Source: Immundisolibacterales bacterium | GTDB taxonomy: Bacteria > Pseudomonadota > Gammaproteobacteria > HK1 | Length of the DNA stretch: 64,000 bases | Reading direction: 5' to 3' | Assembly: GCA_026712715.1 (NCBI GenBank) | Contig: JAPOPW010000038.1 | Location: 124,001-188,000 of the forward strand | Shown: piece by piece, positions 17,694 to 29,407 of the stretch | How positions within the stretch are numbered: the first letter of the stretch is position 1 | How the letters are laid out: every line of letters starts with the position of its first letter | Made by a program: the position numbers and the translations under genes | Notes under the pieces: model-generated | What the model saw: the letters and a program-made list of their open reading frames with translations, nothing else | Told to the model about the DNA's origin: nothing | The model's database searches: none

Positions 17694-18622
17694 CAGAGGA
17701 ACCCCTCGCTGTCGAGTTTGTCGCGGATATGGCCCACGATTTCTCCGAATCGTGCGGTGTTGATCATGTCGAGCGTGCGCGGGCGCGGCAGGGCGATGTC
17801 GATCGCTTCGGCGATGCGCCCCGGGTTGGCCTGCATCACGTAGATCCGGTCGGAGAGAATCACCGCCTCGGGGATCGAGTGGGTGACGAGAAAAGCCGTT
17901 GCGTGGCGCGCCATGCAGATGCGCTGAAACTCCATGTTCATGAAGTCGCGGGTCAACTCGTCGAGCGCCGAGAAGGGTTCGTCGAGAAGGAGCACGGCCG
18001 GGTCGGTGATCAGCATCCGGCAAATCGCCGCTCGCTGCGCCATCCCGCCGGACAGCTCACCCGGATAGGCTTCGGTCGCGTTGCCCAGTCCGACGAGATC
18101 GAGCAGCTCCCTCGCCCGCGCCATCGCCGCGCGGGCCGCGGTGCGTCCGCGGCGGACTTCGATCGGCAGCACGACGTTCTCGAGCGTGGTCTTCCATGGC
18201 AGGAGCGTCGCCTGCTGAAACATCATTCCGATGTCGGCGCGCGGGCCCATCACCGGCCGATCCTCGAGCACGACCCGCCCGGCGGTGGGCGGAATGAGTC
18301 CCGCCATGATCTTCAGCAGCGTGGACTTGCCGCATCCCGAGGACCCGATGACCGACGCGAACTCCCCCTCGCCGAGGCGGAGCTCCACGTTCTCGAGAGC
18401 GAGGAACCGGTTGCGCGGATAGACCTTCGACAGCCGCTCGACCTCGTAGACCGGCCGACGCGCATCGGCCGGTCCCGGTTCATCGGTCTCGTTGACTCGC
18501 GACTGCCCGGCTACGGCGCGTTCCACGCGTCGATTTGGGCGTTGGTGTAGCCGGCGGTCAGGTCTTCGAACGGACCATCGAGCGCGCCGCCATCGATCAG
18601 ACTCTGCTGCCAGGTTTCCCAA
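17693..18622 (-). CDS. ABC transporter ATP-binding protein (SsuB/TauB-like)
   Basis: An importer ATPase with Walker A GSSGCGKST, the signature LSGGMAQR, Walker B VLLLDEPF and a switch His in LVTHS. It powers the permease encoded next. The start is uncertain. The only ATG in this frame that gives a complete protein is at 18622, which makes a 112-base overlap with the binding-protein gene and an N-terminal extension unlike the family. Recognisable homology begins near RRPVYEVERLSKVYPR, so a start near 18500 is likely, but no standard start codon is in frame there. Confidence 0.88.
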   Translation of the reverse strand: MGNLAAESDRWRRARWSVRRPDRRLHQRPNRRVERAVAGQSRVNETDEPGPADARRPVYEVERLSKVYPRNRFLALENVELRLGEGEFASVIGSSGCGKSTLLKIMAGLIPPTAGRVVLEDRPVMGPRADIGMMFQQATLLPWKTTLENVVLPIEVRRGRTAARAAMARARELLDLVGLGNATEAYPGELSGGMAQRAAICRMLITDPAVLLLDEPFSALDELTRDFMNMEFQRICMARHATAFLVTHSIPEAVILSDRIYVMQANPGRIAEAIDIALPRPRTLDMINTARFGEIVGHIRDKLDSEGFL

Positions 18623-19548
18623 TGCTCCGGGGGCTGGTAGCCGAAGCCCTGGTCCATGTACGCATCGGTCGGCGTCATGCGCTCGATCACGGCGTCGAGG
18701 AGCGCTCCGGCGAATTCACGATCCTCGCCCTCCTGCGGGTTGCCGGCCGCCATGTGCGCCAACGCCTGGTCCTTGTTGGCGGGTTCGGACATGAAGCGCA
18801 TCCCCCTGACCAGCGCGCGGCCGAAGCCTGCGACCACCTCCGGATTCTCGTCCATGTAGCTGCGCAGCACTGCATATCCGTTGCCGAAGAAGCCGAGGTA
18901 TTCATCGGGCGTGATCTCGGCGAGCTCCAGGCCACGCGAGGCGAGAATGGCCGCGTCCGACACGGCGCCGGCATAGGCTTCGACCTCGCCGCGAAGAAAG
19001 GCCACCGCCGCGGTGCCGCCGTCGCCTACCGGCAGGAACGTGTAGTCCTCGCCCTCGCTCATGCCCGCATCGGTGAGAATCGCCTGAGCGAAGGACACTT
19101 CCGCTCCGTCCGCAGTTCCGACGCCGATGACCTGCCCTCGCAGGTCCTCCACGGTCTCCCGGCCGGAGTCCGCCTTGACCAGCAGTCCGAACACGCTCTT
19201 GGGGTAGAGGTTGTAAAAGAAGACCACGTCGACCCCGCGGGCTCTCGCGTTCAGAACCGGACCTGGTCCGGGCGCACCGATCTGCGCCTGCCCCGCCGAC
19301 ATCGCCTGCAGCACCTGAGACGATCCGTCGACGGCCTCCACGGCAAGCGACAGTCCCTCCTGTTCGAAGTACCCTTCGCCGATCGCGGCCCACATCGGAG
19401 CCCAGGTGATCGCCGAGGGATTCGGCACGGCGACGGTGATGTTCGTCTGCGCGTTCGCGACGGGTGCGAGTCCTGCTCCCAGCGCAAGAATGGCGCCGGC
19501 GGCGAGGGCGCCGGTGGTTGTTCCGCCCGTCAACTTGCTCATGATCAT
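18511..19548 (-). CDS. ABC transporter substrate-binding protein (NMT1/THI5-like)
   Basis: A 345-residue periplasmic protein with a clear signal peptide (MSKLTGGTTTGALAAGAILALGAGLAPVANA-type pattern, cleavage after about residue 33). The mature part shows the NMT1/SsuA-like fold: WAPMWAAIGEGYFEQEGL at the start, the GAPGPGPVLNA ligand region and DLRGQVIGVGTADG. It delivers the substrate to the permease and ATPase encoded downstream. A GGGAG ribosome-binding sequence precedes the ATG; a second ATG two codons later is equally possible. Substrate could be a sulfonate, a nitrogenous organic acid or a pyrimidine; nothing here decides. Confidence 0.9.
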   Translation of the reverse strand: MIMSKLTGGTTTGALAAGAILALGAGLAPVANAQTNITVAVPNPSAITWAPMWAAIGEGYFEQEGLSLAVEAVDGSSQVLQAMSAGQAQIGAPGPGPVLNARARGVDVVFFYNLYPKSVFGLLVKADSGRETVEDLRGQVIGVGTADGAEVSFAQAILTDAGMSEGEDYTFLPVGDGGTAAVAFLRGEVEAYAGAVSDAAILASRGLELAEITPDEYLGFFGNGYAVLRSYMDENPEVVAGFGRALVRGMRFMSEPANKDQALAHMAAGNPQEGEDREFAGALLDAVIERMTPTDAYMDQGFGYQPPEHWETWQQSLIDGGALDGPFEDLTAGYTNAQIDAWNAP

Positions 19549-19637
19549 GATTCGGTTCTCCCGGTTGCTCCATCGTTTGCCGCCCGCCGGTTCCCACCGG
19601 CTGCGAGAATGGCGACTTGTCGAAAACGTCTCGACCC

Positions 19638-19660
19638 GTGTCCATACATGATACGGACAC
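19638..19660. promoter_or_regulatory. Inverted repeat, possible operator of the NMT1-type importer
   Basis: GTGTCC at 19638-19643 pairs with GGACAC at 19655-19660 around an 11-base centre in which two further base pairs are possible. The near-palindrome lies about 90-110 bases before the binding-protein start, a sensible place for a repressor site. No regulator gene is adjacent. Function is inferred only from symmetry and position. Confidence 0.3.
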
Positions 19661-19997
19661 TGCTACGACATTGCCCGACCAGGGAGCGCCCGACCCGGGA
19701 GATGCACGGCCCCGACGGGTCAAGACGAGGATGCGGCTCGGCATGCTCGACGACCCGAGGTACAAGTCCCGATGGGACGAGAATCGTGCCGAGTACCCGG
19801 CGTGCGGCATCGGGCCTCACGAGCCGGGCGGAGGTCCGGAAGGAACGGTGATCGAGATTCGCGACGACCCGGGCGGGGGGCTGGATGCAGCGGCAACCGC
19901 ATCGGCGATCGACGAAGTACTTTCGGGTCGACGCATGCCCCTTCATCCAGGCGCGGCCATTCGGAGCACCGCCACTCCAAGAATCCGTTCACAATGA

Positions 19998-22001
<2,004 letters not shown>

Positions 22002-22044
22002 ACGCCGCTGATACGCCGGCCGGCACGCGAGGAACGAACCGGAC

Positions 22045-24435
22045 ATGCCAACCGACCTGATCCCTCACCTCGAATCGCGCACCGAAGAGCGCCCGATGCG
22101 CGAGTTCGCGTACAAGGCGTATCTCGACTATTCGATGTACGTCATTCTCGATCGGGCGCTGCCCCACGTCGCGGACGGACTCAAGCCGGTGCAGCGGCGC
22201 ATCGTGTACGCAATGTCGGAGCTCGGGCTGCGGGCCGCGATGAGCCGCGAAGCCGAAGCCTCCGCGCGTCGCGGACCGTACGGCGCCAACCGGACCCGGT
22301 TCAAGAAGTCCGCCCGCACGGTGGGAGATGTCCTCGGCAAGTTCCACCCGCACGGCGACACCGCCTGCTACGAAGCGATGGTCCTGATGGCGCAGCCGTT
22401 CTCCATCCGCTATCCCCTGGTCGACGGACAGGGGAACTGGGGCTCGGTCGACGACCCGCGCTCGTTCGCCGCGATGCGCTACACCGAAGCGCGACTTTCC
22501 CCGTTCGCGAGTGTCTTTCTGGACGAGCTCGGCCAGGGTACCGCCGAATTCAGGCCGAACTTCGACGGCACCCTGGAAGAGCCCGAGCTGCTGCCGGCCC
22601 GCCTGCCGGCGGTGCTCCTGAACGGCACGTCGGGCATCGCGGTCGGCATGGCGACGGACATCCCGCCACACAACCTCGGTGAGGTAGCCGCGGCGTGCGT
22701 GCGCCTGATCGAGGCCCCCGACTCGTCCGTCGACGCGCTCTGCGAGCACGTGCGTGGTCCCGACTTCCCGACCGGAGCGGAGATCGTGACGTCGTCCGAG
22801 GACCTGCGGGAAATGTACCGGGCGGGCACGGGCACGGTTCGAATCCGTGCGACCTTCGACCACGTGCGCGGCTCCGCGCCGAGCGTGGTGGTGACCGCGC
22901 TTCCCTACCAGGTGTCGGGATCGCGGGTAATGGAGCAGATCGCGTCCCAGATGAGCGAGCGCAAGCTTCCCATGGTCGAAGATCTCCGCGACGAGTCGGA
23001 CGAGGCGAGCCCGGTACGCCTGGTGCTGAGCCTGCGATCGAACCGGGTCGACGTGCCCCGGCTCATGTCCCATCTCTTCGCGACCACGGACCTCGAGCGC
23101 ACCTGCCGCGTCAACCTCAACGTCATCGGACTCGACGGCCGGCCCGGCGTCCGGGACCTGCGCTCGCTCCTCGGCGAGTGGCTCGCGTACCGGCGTCGGA
23201 CCGTGCGCCGGCGGATCGAGCACCGGCTCGCACGGATCGAGGTCCGTCTCCACCGGTTGGAAGGCATCCTCGCCGCTTTCCTCAACCTGGACGAGGTGAT
23301 TGCGATCATCCGCGAAGAGGAACGGCCGCGGCCGGTGCTCATGGAGCGGTTCGCGCTCACCGAGACCCAGGCGGAGGCGATTCTCGAGCTGAAGCTTCGC
23401 CACCTTGCCCGGCTCGAGGAGATGAAGATCCGGGCCGAGCAGGAGGAGCTGGGAACGGAGCGGGATACCCTCTCCGGGATCCTCGCCTCGCGCACGCGTC
23501 TCGATGCGCTCGTGCGCGACGAGATTCTTGCCGACGCGAAGGTGCACGGCGACGAGCGCCGTTCGCGCTTCGTGGAAGCCGAGCCCGCCCGGGCGCTCGC
23601 CCGGGACGAGCTCCTGTCCGCGGAGCCGGTGACGGTGGTGCTCTCGCGTCGTGGCTGGGTCCGCGCGGCCAAGGGGCATCAGGTCGCTCCCGAAACGCTC
23701 AGCTACCGGGCGGGGGACGAGTTCCTCGCCGCGGCCCTCGGCCGCAGCAACGAGTCCGCGGTGTTCCTCGACATGACGGGCCGCGCCTACTCGCTGCCCG
23801 CCCACGTCCTGCCGTCCGCGCGCGGGCAGGGGGAGCCGCTGGCCGGGCGGCTGGACGCTCCGGACGGAGCCGAGTGGCGCGCGGTTCTGATGGGCGAATC
23901 GGAAGACCGGATCGTTCTCGCCTGCGACGGCGGCTACGGATTCGTGGTCCCCGTCGCGAGTCTCTTGTCGAAGAACCGAACGGGAAAGCTCGTCATGCAG
24001 GTGGGGGAGGAGAGCCGGATGCTGCCCCCCGCGCGCGTCTCGGATCCGGAGGCCGACCGGATCGCGGTCGTCTCGAGCGCGGGCTACCTCCTCGTCTATC
24101 CGCTCGAGGAGCTTCCGGAGCTTGGCCGCGGGAAGGGCGTCAAGCTGATGAGCATTCCGTCCGCGAAGCTTCGTGCGCGAGCGGAGACGGTTCGCGCGAT
24201 CGTGACGGTGCCGGCCGGCGGTCGGGTGACCGTCCACGCCGGGCGACGGCATCTCACGTTGCGGGCGCGGGATCTCGAAGCCTACTCCGGAGCCCGCACC
24301 AACCGGGGGCGGCTTCTTCCGCGCGGCCTGCGAGCGGTCGACTCGATGACGGCGAGCGAAGCGTCGGGCGGCGCTGCACGGGGAAACGGGCCCGCGAACG
24401 GGAACGGGAACGGGAACGGCCTGGCCGGAAAGTAG
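22045..24435 (+). CDS. parC: DNA topoisomerase IV subunit A
   Basis: A 796-residue DNA-cleavage subunit. The catalytic Tyr lies in [12 protein letters not shown]. The quinolone-determining region reads [13 protein letters not shown], with Thr106 where Escherichia ParC has Ser80, and Glu110 for Glu84. Compared with Escherichia ParC there is an insertion of about 18 residues ([17 protein letters not shown]) between the GL of SELGL and [10 protein letters not shown], next to the DNA-binding helix. The C-terminal beta-propeller is followed by a low-complexity Gly-Asn tail encoded by a hexanucleotide repeat. It pairs with ParE encoded upstream. Confidence 0.96.
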   Translation: MPTDLIPHLESRTEERPMREFAYKAYLDYSMYVILDRALPHVADGLKPVQRRIVYAMSELGLRAAMSREAEASARRGPYGANRTRFKKSARTVGDVLGKFHPHGDTACYEAMVLMAQPFSIRYPLVDGQGNWGSVDDPRSFAAMRYTEARLSPFASVFLDELGQGTAEFRPNFDGTLEEPELLPARLPAVLLNGTSGIAVGMATDIPPHNLGEVAAACVRLIEAPDSSVDALCEHVRGPDFPTGAEIVTSSEDLREMYRAGTGTVRIRATFDHVRGSAPSVVVTALPYQVSGSRVMEQIASQMSERKLPMVEDLRDESDEASPVRLVLSLRSNRVDVPRLMSHLFATTDLERTCRVNLNVIGLDGRPGVRDLRSLLGEWLAYRRRTVRRRIEHRLARIEVRLHRLEGILAAFLNLDEVIAIIREEERPRPVLMERFALTETQAEAILELKLRHLARLEEMKIRAEQEELGTERDTLSGILASRTRLDALVRDEILADAKVHGDERRSRFVEAEPARALARDELLSAEPVTVVLSRRGWVRAAKGHQVAPETLSYRAGDEFLAAALGRSNESAVFLDMTGRAYSLPAHVLPSARGQGEPLAGRLDAPDGAEWRAVLMGESEDRIVLACDGGYGFVVPVASLLSKNRTGKLVMQVGEESRMLPPARVSDPEADRIAVVSSAGYLLVYPLEELPELGRGKGVKLMSIPSAKLRARAETVRAIVTVPAGGRVTVHAGRRHLTLRARDLEAYSGARTNRGRLLPRGLRAVDSMTASEASGGAARGNGPANGNGNGNGLAGK
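24397..24420 (+). repeat. AACGGG hexanucleotide repeat at the parC 3' end
   Basis: Three perfect AACGGG units (24397-24414) followed by AACGGC, in frame and encoding alternating Asn and Gly near the ParC C-terminus. A multiple-of-three repeat can change copy number by slippage without a frameshift, so tail length may vary between strains. Confidence 0.8.
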
Positions 24436-24474
24436 ACAATAGGGAATTGGAAACCAGGGAAGAGAGAGCCCGCG

Positions 24475-25044
24475 ATGGCTACTATCAGCACCAATGAATT
24501 TCGCTCCGGGCTGCGCCTCATGGTGGACGACGCACCGTGCGCGATCCTCGACAACGAGTTCGTCAAGCCGGGCAAGGGTCAGGCCTTCAACCGGGTCAGA
24601 TTCCGCAACCTGCTGACCGGCCGGGTCATCGACAGGACGTTCAAGTCGGGCGAATCGCTGCCCGGCGCCGATGTCGTCGAGACCGAGCTCCAGTACCTGT
24701 ACCGCGACGACGACCACTGGCACTTCATGCACCAGGAGACGTACGAGCAGCTCGCGGTGAGCGAAGGGGTGTTGGGAGACACCGCGAAATGGCTGAGCGA
24801 GCAGGACGTCTGCCGGGTCCTGCTCTGGAACGGGGAGCCCATCGGGGTGACGCCCCCGAACTTCGTGGTGTTGCGGGTGACCGACACCGAGCCCGGGGTG
24901 CGCGGCGACACCGCGAGCGGGGCGAACAAGCCGGCCGTCGTCGAGACCGGGGCCACCGTCCGGGTACCCCTGTTCGTCGACAATGGGGAGCTCCTTCGAA
25001 TCGACACTCGAACCGGGGAGTACGTCTCTCGGGTCAAGGAGTAG
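24475..25044 (+). CDS. efp: Translation elongation factor P
   Basis: A 189-residue EF-P with the three expected beta-barrel domains. EF-P enters the ribosome to relieve stalling at consecutive prolines. The tip loop reads KPGKGQAF; the Lys between the two glycines is the residue modified by beta-lysylation in gammaproteobacteria. The C-terminal signature GEYVSRVKE is typical. The modifying enzyme gene epmA begins four bases after the stop, strong support for the lysylation pathway. The ATG follows an AGGGAAGAGAG ribosome-binding stretch. Confidence 0.97.
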   Translation: MATISTNEFRSGLRLMVDDAPCAILDNEFVKPGKGQAFNRVRFRNLLTGRVIDRTFKSGESLPGADVVETELQYLYRDDDHWHFMHQETYEQLAVSEGVLGDTAKWLSEQDVCRVLLWNGEPIGVTPPNFVVLRVTDTEPGVRGDTASGANKPAVVETGATVRVPLFVDNGELLRIDTRTGEYVSRVKE

Positions 25045-25048
25045 GCGG

Positions 25049-26041
25049 GTGCCGGGCGGCCGGGCGGCGGACCCGGAGCCGGCATGGCGTCCGCGCGGTG
25101 ACCGCCGTCGATGGGAACGTCGCGCCCGGCTGATCGCGAGCATCCGGGAGTTCTTCGCCGCGCGCGGCGTGCTGGAGGTGGAAACCCCGGTCCTTTGTGC
25201 CCGCGGCGCCATGGACCCCGCCATCCGCTCGTTCTCCACGACGGGGCCGGACGGTCGGACGCGCTGGCTTCAAAGCTCCCCGGAGTACGCAATGAAGCGG
25301 TTGCTTGCGGCCGGAAGTGGACCCATATTCCAGATCTCGCGCGCATTCCGGGCGGGCGAGACGGGGCCGCGCCACAACCCGGAGTTCGCGCTTCTCGAGT
25401 GGTATCGGCCGGATTTCGACCACCACCGACTCATGGACGAGGTGGGCGAGCTCATCGTTTCGATCCTCGGGTGCGAGACGCCGTGCCGCGTTTCGTACGT
25501 GCGCGCATTTCGCGAGCTGGCCGGCGTTGACGTCGATTCGGATTCCGACGCATCGCTGCGTGCACGGGTTCGCGTGGCGGGCGCGAGCGAACGCACGGCG
25601 GCGGAGCTCGAGCGCGACGGCTGCCTGGACCTGCTGCTCACCCACCTCGTCGAGCCGGGACTGGCGACTCTCGCCGGCGTCCCCGCCGTGTTCCTCTACG
25701 ACTATCCGGCGAGTCAGGCCGCCCTGGCGCGGGTGGAGCGGAAGGAGGGCGTGGAGCGGGCGGAACGGTTCGAGCTCTACGTCGACGGGGTCGAGCTCGC
25801 GAACGGCTATCACGAGCTCACCGACGCGGTCGAGCAGCGGGCGCGTTTCGAGAAGGAGGGAAGGCGTCGAGCGCGACTCGGACTGACCCGGATGGAGGTC
25901 GACGAGAGGCTCGACTGCGCACTTGCGCACGGCCTGCCGCCGTGCTCGGGGGTCGCGCTCGGGCTCGATCGGCTCGTCATGCTCGCCCTCGGCGTAGCCG
26001 GCATCGAGGAGGCGATCGCCTTTCCCGACACGATTGCCTGA
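25049..26041 (+). CDS. epmA: EF-P beta-lysine ligase (EpmA/PoxA/GenX)
   Basis: A 330-residue protein matching the catalytic core of class II lysyl-tRNA synthetase without a tRNA-binding domain, the hallmark of EpmA. Motif 2 is FRAGETGPRHNPEFALLEWYR-like and motif 3 is GVALGLDRLVMLALG. It activates beta-lysine and attaches it to the conserved Lys of EF-P. The GTG at 25049 is chosen because it gives the usual length and lies four bases after efp; an upstream ATG inside efp is unlikely. The partner aminomutase EpmB is not in the window. Confidence 0.95.
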   Translation: MPGGRAADPEPAWRPRGDRRRWERRARLIASIREFFAARGVLEVETPVLCARGAMDPAIRSFSTTGPDGRTRWLQSSPEYAMKRLLAAGSGPIFQISRAFRAGETGPRHNPEFALLEWYRPDFDHHRLMDEVGELIVSILGCETPCRVSYVRAFRELAGVDVDSDSDASLRARVRVAGASERTAAELERDGCLDLLLTHLVEPGLATLAGVPAVFLYDYPASQAALARVERKEGVERAERFELYVDGVELANGYHELTDAVEQRARFEKEGRRRARLGLTRMEVDERLDCALAHGLPPCSGVALGLDRLVMLALGVAGIEEAIAFPDTIA

Positions 26042-26258
26042 GAGGGTGCAGAAGGTCGATGCTGCTACACTGACGGGACTGACGGAATGAATTCAACTTG
26101 ATGCCGATCGAACAGGTTCGCGCCGCGCGTCCGGGCGGCGCGGGGGGTCGGTTCGGCCGATTCGGAGATGTGGGCACGATGCCGATGGAAATGCTCGAAG
26201 TCCGGAACGTCCGGCGCTCCACCGATTCGGTACGGACCCGGGCGGGGTATCCGCGCCG

Positions 26259-27077
26259 GTGACGCAGTGGTGGAACTTTTCGACCTTCATGGCGCTCATC
26301 GTTCTCGTGAGCGGAGCCATTTGGGCGGTCGATTCCTGGTTGCTGAGTCCGCGCCGGCGGCTTGCGGGATCCGCGAGCGCGGTAGGCGGCGAGGAGGGAC
26401 ACCGGCATCGCGAGAAGCCGGCCGTCGTCGAGTATGCGCGGTCGTTCTTTCCCGTCTTTCTGGCCGTCTTCGTCATCCGTTCGTTCGTGGTCGAACCGTT
26501 CCGCATACCTTCCGGCTCGATGATGCCGACACTCCTCATCGGCGACTTCATCGCCGTCAACAAGTTCTCCTATGGAATCCGGCTGCCCGTCACGAACCGG
26601 AAGATCCTCGAGATCGGCGAGCCGGACAGGGGAGACGTGGTGGTGTTCCGTTTTCCGGTCGACGGCGAGACCGTCTTCATCAAGCGTGTCGTGGGATTGC
26701 CCGGTGACCGGATCCGCTACGGGGGCGACAAGAGGCTCCATGTCAACGGAGTGGAGGTGGACCGGGGTGTACCGGAGGTCTACGAGGGAACCGGTTCGGG
26801 CAGTCACATGACCGGCGCGCGGCGGCGGCTCGAGATTCTCGGCGAGCACACCCACGGAATCCTGTATCGGAATGGCCAGCCCACGGTCGAAGGCGAGTGG
26901 CAGGTTCCCGAAGGACATTACTTCGTGCTCGGCGACAACCGGGACAAGAGCCACGACAGTCGATTCTGGGGCTTCGTTCCGGAGGAGAACCTGATCGGTC
27001 CCGCCTCCATCATCTGGATGAACTGGGACTGGGGACATGGCCTCGACATCAGCCGGATTGGAACCTCCATCGATTGA
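26259..27077 (+). CDS. lepB: Signal peptidase I
   Basis: A 272-residue inner-membrane protease that removes signal peptides from secreted proteins. Two N-terminal membrane segments (about 8-28 and 62-79) flank a short cytoplasmic loop. The catalytic Ser87 sits in PSGSMMPTLLIGDF and the general-base Lys142 in FIKRVVGLPGD. The GDNRDKSHDSRFWG box is present near the end. The gene starts at a GTG. It leads a lepB-rnc-era-recO-pdxJ operon; the usual upstream lepA is missing from this locus. Confidence 0.97.
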   Translation: MTQWWNFSTFMALIVLVSGAIWAVDSWLLSPRRRLAGSASAVGGEEGHRHREKPAVVEYARSFFPVFLAVFVIRSFVVEPFRIPSGSMMPTLLIGDFIAVNKFSYGIRLPVTNRKILEIGEPDRGDVVVFRFPVDGETVFIKRVVGLPGDRIRYGGDKRLHVNGVEVDRGVPEVYEGTGSGSHMTGARRRLEILGEHTHGILYRNGQPTVEGEWQVPEGHYFVLGDNRDKSHDSRFWGFVPEENLIGPASIIWMNWDWGHGLDISRIGTSID

Positions 27078-27081
27078 AGGC

Positions 27082-27771
27082 GTGAACGAAGCGTCCGAGG
27101 CGGCATCTGCGAAGCTGGGGTCCGCCCTCGGGTACGAGTTCAGGGACCCCGAGGCGGTACGGCGCGCGCTCACCCACCGCAGTGCCTCGAGCGCCAACAA
27201 CGATCGCTTGGAGTTCCTAGGCGATTCCGTGCTCGGGCTCGCCGTCGCCGATCTTCTGTACGCCCGCTTTCCTACCGCATCGGTAGGAGAGCTGACCCGC
27301 ATTCGCGCCGCGCTGGTACGAATGGAAGCGCTGGCGGCGGCCGCTCGCGAAGCCCGAATCGGCGAGTACGTGGTGCTCGGAACCGGGGCGCAGCGAAGCG
27401 GGGGGCGCGATCGGGACTCGATCCTGGCCGATACCGTCGAGGCGTTGCTCGGGGCGATGTACCTGGACGGTGGTTACCTGGCCGTCCGGTCCGCCGTGGA
27501 GCGCATCTTCGCCGTGCGCCTCGAGGAGGCGGCGCTGGCGAGTGCATCGAAGGATCCCAAGACGAGGCTCCAGGAGCTGCTGCAGGCACGGGGACTGTCG
27601 CTTCCCCGCTATCGAGTCGTGGACGCGGGTGGGTCCGCGCATCGACCGACCTTCCGTGTCGAGTGCGAGTTCGGCCTCGCCGGTCCCACGCTCGGGGAGG
27701 GACCGTCGCGCCGCCAGGCCGAGCAGAGCGCCGCGCAACGGGCTCTTGCGGAGATCGGCGATGGCGAATGA
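27082..27771 (+). CDS. rnc: Ribonuclease III
   Basis: A double-strand-specific endoribonuclease that processes rRNA precursors and structured mRNAs. The N-terminal catalytic domain carries the signature NDRLEFLGDSVLGLAVADLLY and the second acidic cluster DTVEALLGAMYLDGG. The C-terminal double-strand-binding domain runs from DPKTRLQELLQ to the end. The GTG at 27082, four bases after the lepB stop, gives the family-typical length of 229 residues. An ATG at 27037 inside lepB is also in frame but adds residues not seen in relatives. The 3' end overlaps era by 11 bases. Confidence 0.96.
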   Translation: MNEASEAASAKLGSALGYEFRDPEAVRRALTHRSASSANNDRLEFLGDSVLGLAVADLLYARFPTASVGELTRIRAALVRMEALAAAAREARIGEYVVLGTGAQRSGGRDRDSILADTVEALLGAMYLDGGYLAVRSAVERIFAVRLEEAALASASKDPKTRLQELLQARGLSLPRYRVVDAGGSAHRPTFRVECEFGLAGPTLGEGPSRRQAEQSAAQRALAEIGDGE

Positions 27772-28654
27772 GTTCCGGTGCGGTACGGCGACCATCGTGG
27801 GGCGTCCGAACGTGGGCAAGTCGACCCTTCTCAATCGGCTCGTCGGGCAGAAGGTCAGCATCACCGCATCGAAGCCGCAGACCACCCGGCACCGGATCTG
27901 CGGGGTGGCGAATCGCGAGGATGCCCAGTTCGTCTTCGTGGACACCCCGGGCATCCACCGCGAGCGGGGGTCCGCGATGAGCCGCTATCTCAACCGCACG
28001 GCGCGCGCCGCGACCGATGGGGTCGACGTCGTGATCTTCATGGTGGAGGCCCTGCGCTGGACGGAAGAGGACGAAGACGTCCGGCGCGCCGTCCGGGAGA
28101 GCGCGAATCCCGTGTTGCTGGTTCCGAACAAGGTCGATCGGATTGCCGACCGGACGGCCCTGCTCCCTTGGATCGAAGGCATCGACGGGGGAGAAGAGTT
28201 CGCGGAGATCATTCCCGTCTCTGCCCGCCGCGGGGAGAACCTCGTCGCCCTGGAGGACCAGGTGCGGCGGCGGATGCCGGCCGCACCGCCCATGTTCCCC
28301 GACGATGCCCTGACCGACCGGAGCGAACGCTTTCTCGCCGGCGAGCTGGTGCGCGAAAAGCTTACCCGCAAGCTCGACCAGGAGTTGCCGTACCAGCTCA
28401 CGGTGGAGATCGAGCGATTTCGGCGCGAGAAGCGAATTGTGCATGTCGGCGCGGTAGTCTGGGTGGAGCGGTCCAGCCAGAAAGGCATCGTGATTGGAAA
28501 GGGTGGAAAGGTACTCAAGGCGGTCGGCGCGGAGGCGCGGGCCAACATGGAGTCCCTGTTCGGCCGGCAGGTGCATCTCGAGATCTGGGTGAAGGCCAGG
28601 GCGGGCTGGGCGAACGACGAGAGGGTCCTCAAGAGCCTCGGATACGGAGGTTGA
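27761..28654 (+). CDS. era: GTPase Era
   Basis: A 297-residue GTPase that binds the 3' end of 16S rRNA and helps 30S subunit maturation. G1 is GRPNVGKST, G3 is DTPG and G4 is NKVD. The C-terminal KH domain contains ERSSQKGIVIGKGGKVLKAVG. The ATG at 27761 lies within the last codons of rnc, the overlap expected in this operon. The frame stays open upstream, but that part is antisense-like noise across rnc. Confidence 0.97.
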   Translation: MANEFRCGTATIVGRPNVGKSTLLNRLVGQKVSITASKPQTTRHRICGVANREDAQFVFVDTPGIHRERGSAMSRYLNRTARAATDGVDVVIFMVEALRWTEEDEDVRRAVRESANPVLLVPNKVDRIADRTALLPWIEGIDGGEEFAEIIPVSARRGENLVALEDQVRRRMPAAPPMFPDDALTDRSERFLAGELVREKLTRKLDQELPYQLTVEIERFRREKRIVHVGAVVWVERSSQKGIVIGKGGKVLKAVGAEARANMESLFGRQVHLEIWVKARAGWANDERVLKSLGYGG

Positions 28655-28660
28655 AGGGCG

Positions 28661-29407
28661 TTGATCCGAAGAGTGGACAATTCCCCCGGCTACGTACTTC
28701 ATTCGCGGCCCTGGCGGGAGACGAGCCTCATCGTGGAGGCGTTCACCCGCGAACACGGACGGGTTGGACTCGTGGCGCGCGGGGTGCGCCGTGCCCGATC
28801 GCAATTCCGCGGGCTGCTGCTTCCGTTTCGTCTGCTGCTCGTCTCCTGGAGCGGGCGGGGGGAGCTGCCGACTCTCACCGGTGCGGATGCCGAAGGCCCG
28901 GTCCGCTCCCTGGGTGGGCGAGCCCTCTTCAGCGGGTTCTATCTCAACGAGCTTCTGATGAAGATGCTGCCGCGCGACGATCCCCATCCCGAGCTGTTTG
29001 ACGACTATCGGCGGGCGGTCGCCGATCTCGGCTCCGATGGTGCGCTCGACGCGGTGTTGCGAACGTTCGAGAAACGCCTTCTGGATGCTCTCGGGTACGG
29101 ACCCGCCCTCGATCGCGCCGCCGACACCGGAGCGCCGGTGACCCCGGACCAACGCTACCGCTACGTGCCGGAAAGGGGCCCGGTGGAGGGGTCGAGTGCC
29201 GGGGAAGGGGTTCTGGTCTCGGGGCGCACGCTGCTCGCCCTTGCCGCAGGGCGAATTGCCGGCGAGAACGAACCGGCACGGACGGAGGCCCGGAGGCTCA
29301 TGCGCGTCATCCTTGCCCCCCATCTCGGCCCCCACCCGCTCGGAAGCCGCCAGCTCTTCAGGCGACCGGGGCCGGCGGACCTGGAAAATACGGAGGAAGC
29401 GCGGTGA
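28661..29407 (+). CDS. recO: DNA repair protein RecO
   Basis: A 248-residue protein that helps RecR load RecA onto SSB-coated DNA. It begins at a TTG seven bases after era and opens with an OB fold ([35 protein letters not shown]), followed by the helical region with [11 protein letters not shown]. The zinc-binding cysteines of some RecO proteins are absent, as in Escherichia. Its end overlaps pdxJ by four bases. Confidence 0.95.
   Translation: MIRRVDNSPGYVLHSRPWRETSLIVEAFTREHGRVGLVARGVRRARSQFRGLLLPFRLLLVSWSGRGELPTLTGADAEGPVRSLGGRALFSGFYLNELLMKMLPRDDPHPELFDDYRRAVADLGSDGALDAVLRTFEKRLLDALGYGPALDRAADTGAPVTPDQRYRYVPERGPVEGSSAGEGVLVSGRTLLALAAGRIAGENEPARTEARRLMRVILAPHLGPHPLGSRQLFRRPGPADLENTEEAR

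Noticed and set aside
19617-19997. Open frames of 126 and 133 codons between the importer and parE
   Set aside because: No motif, no ribosome-binding site and opposite-strand rivals of the same length; treated as intergenic.
22826-22856. GGTTCGAATCC sequence resembling a tRNA T-arm
   Set aside because: It lies inside parC in a conserved coding stretch, and no acceptor or anticodon arms surround it.
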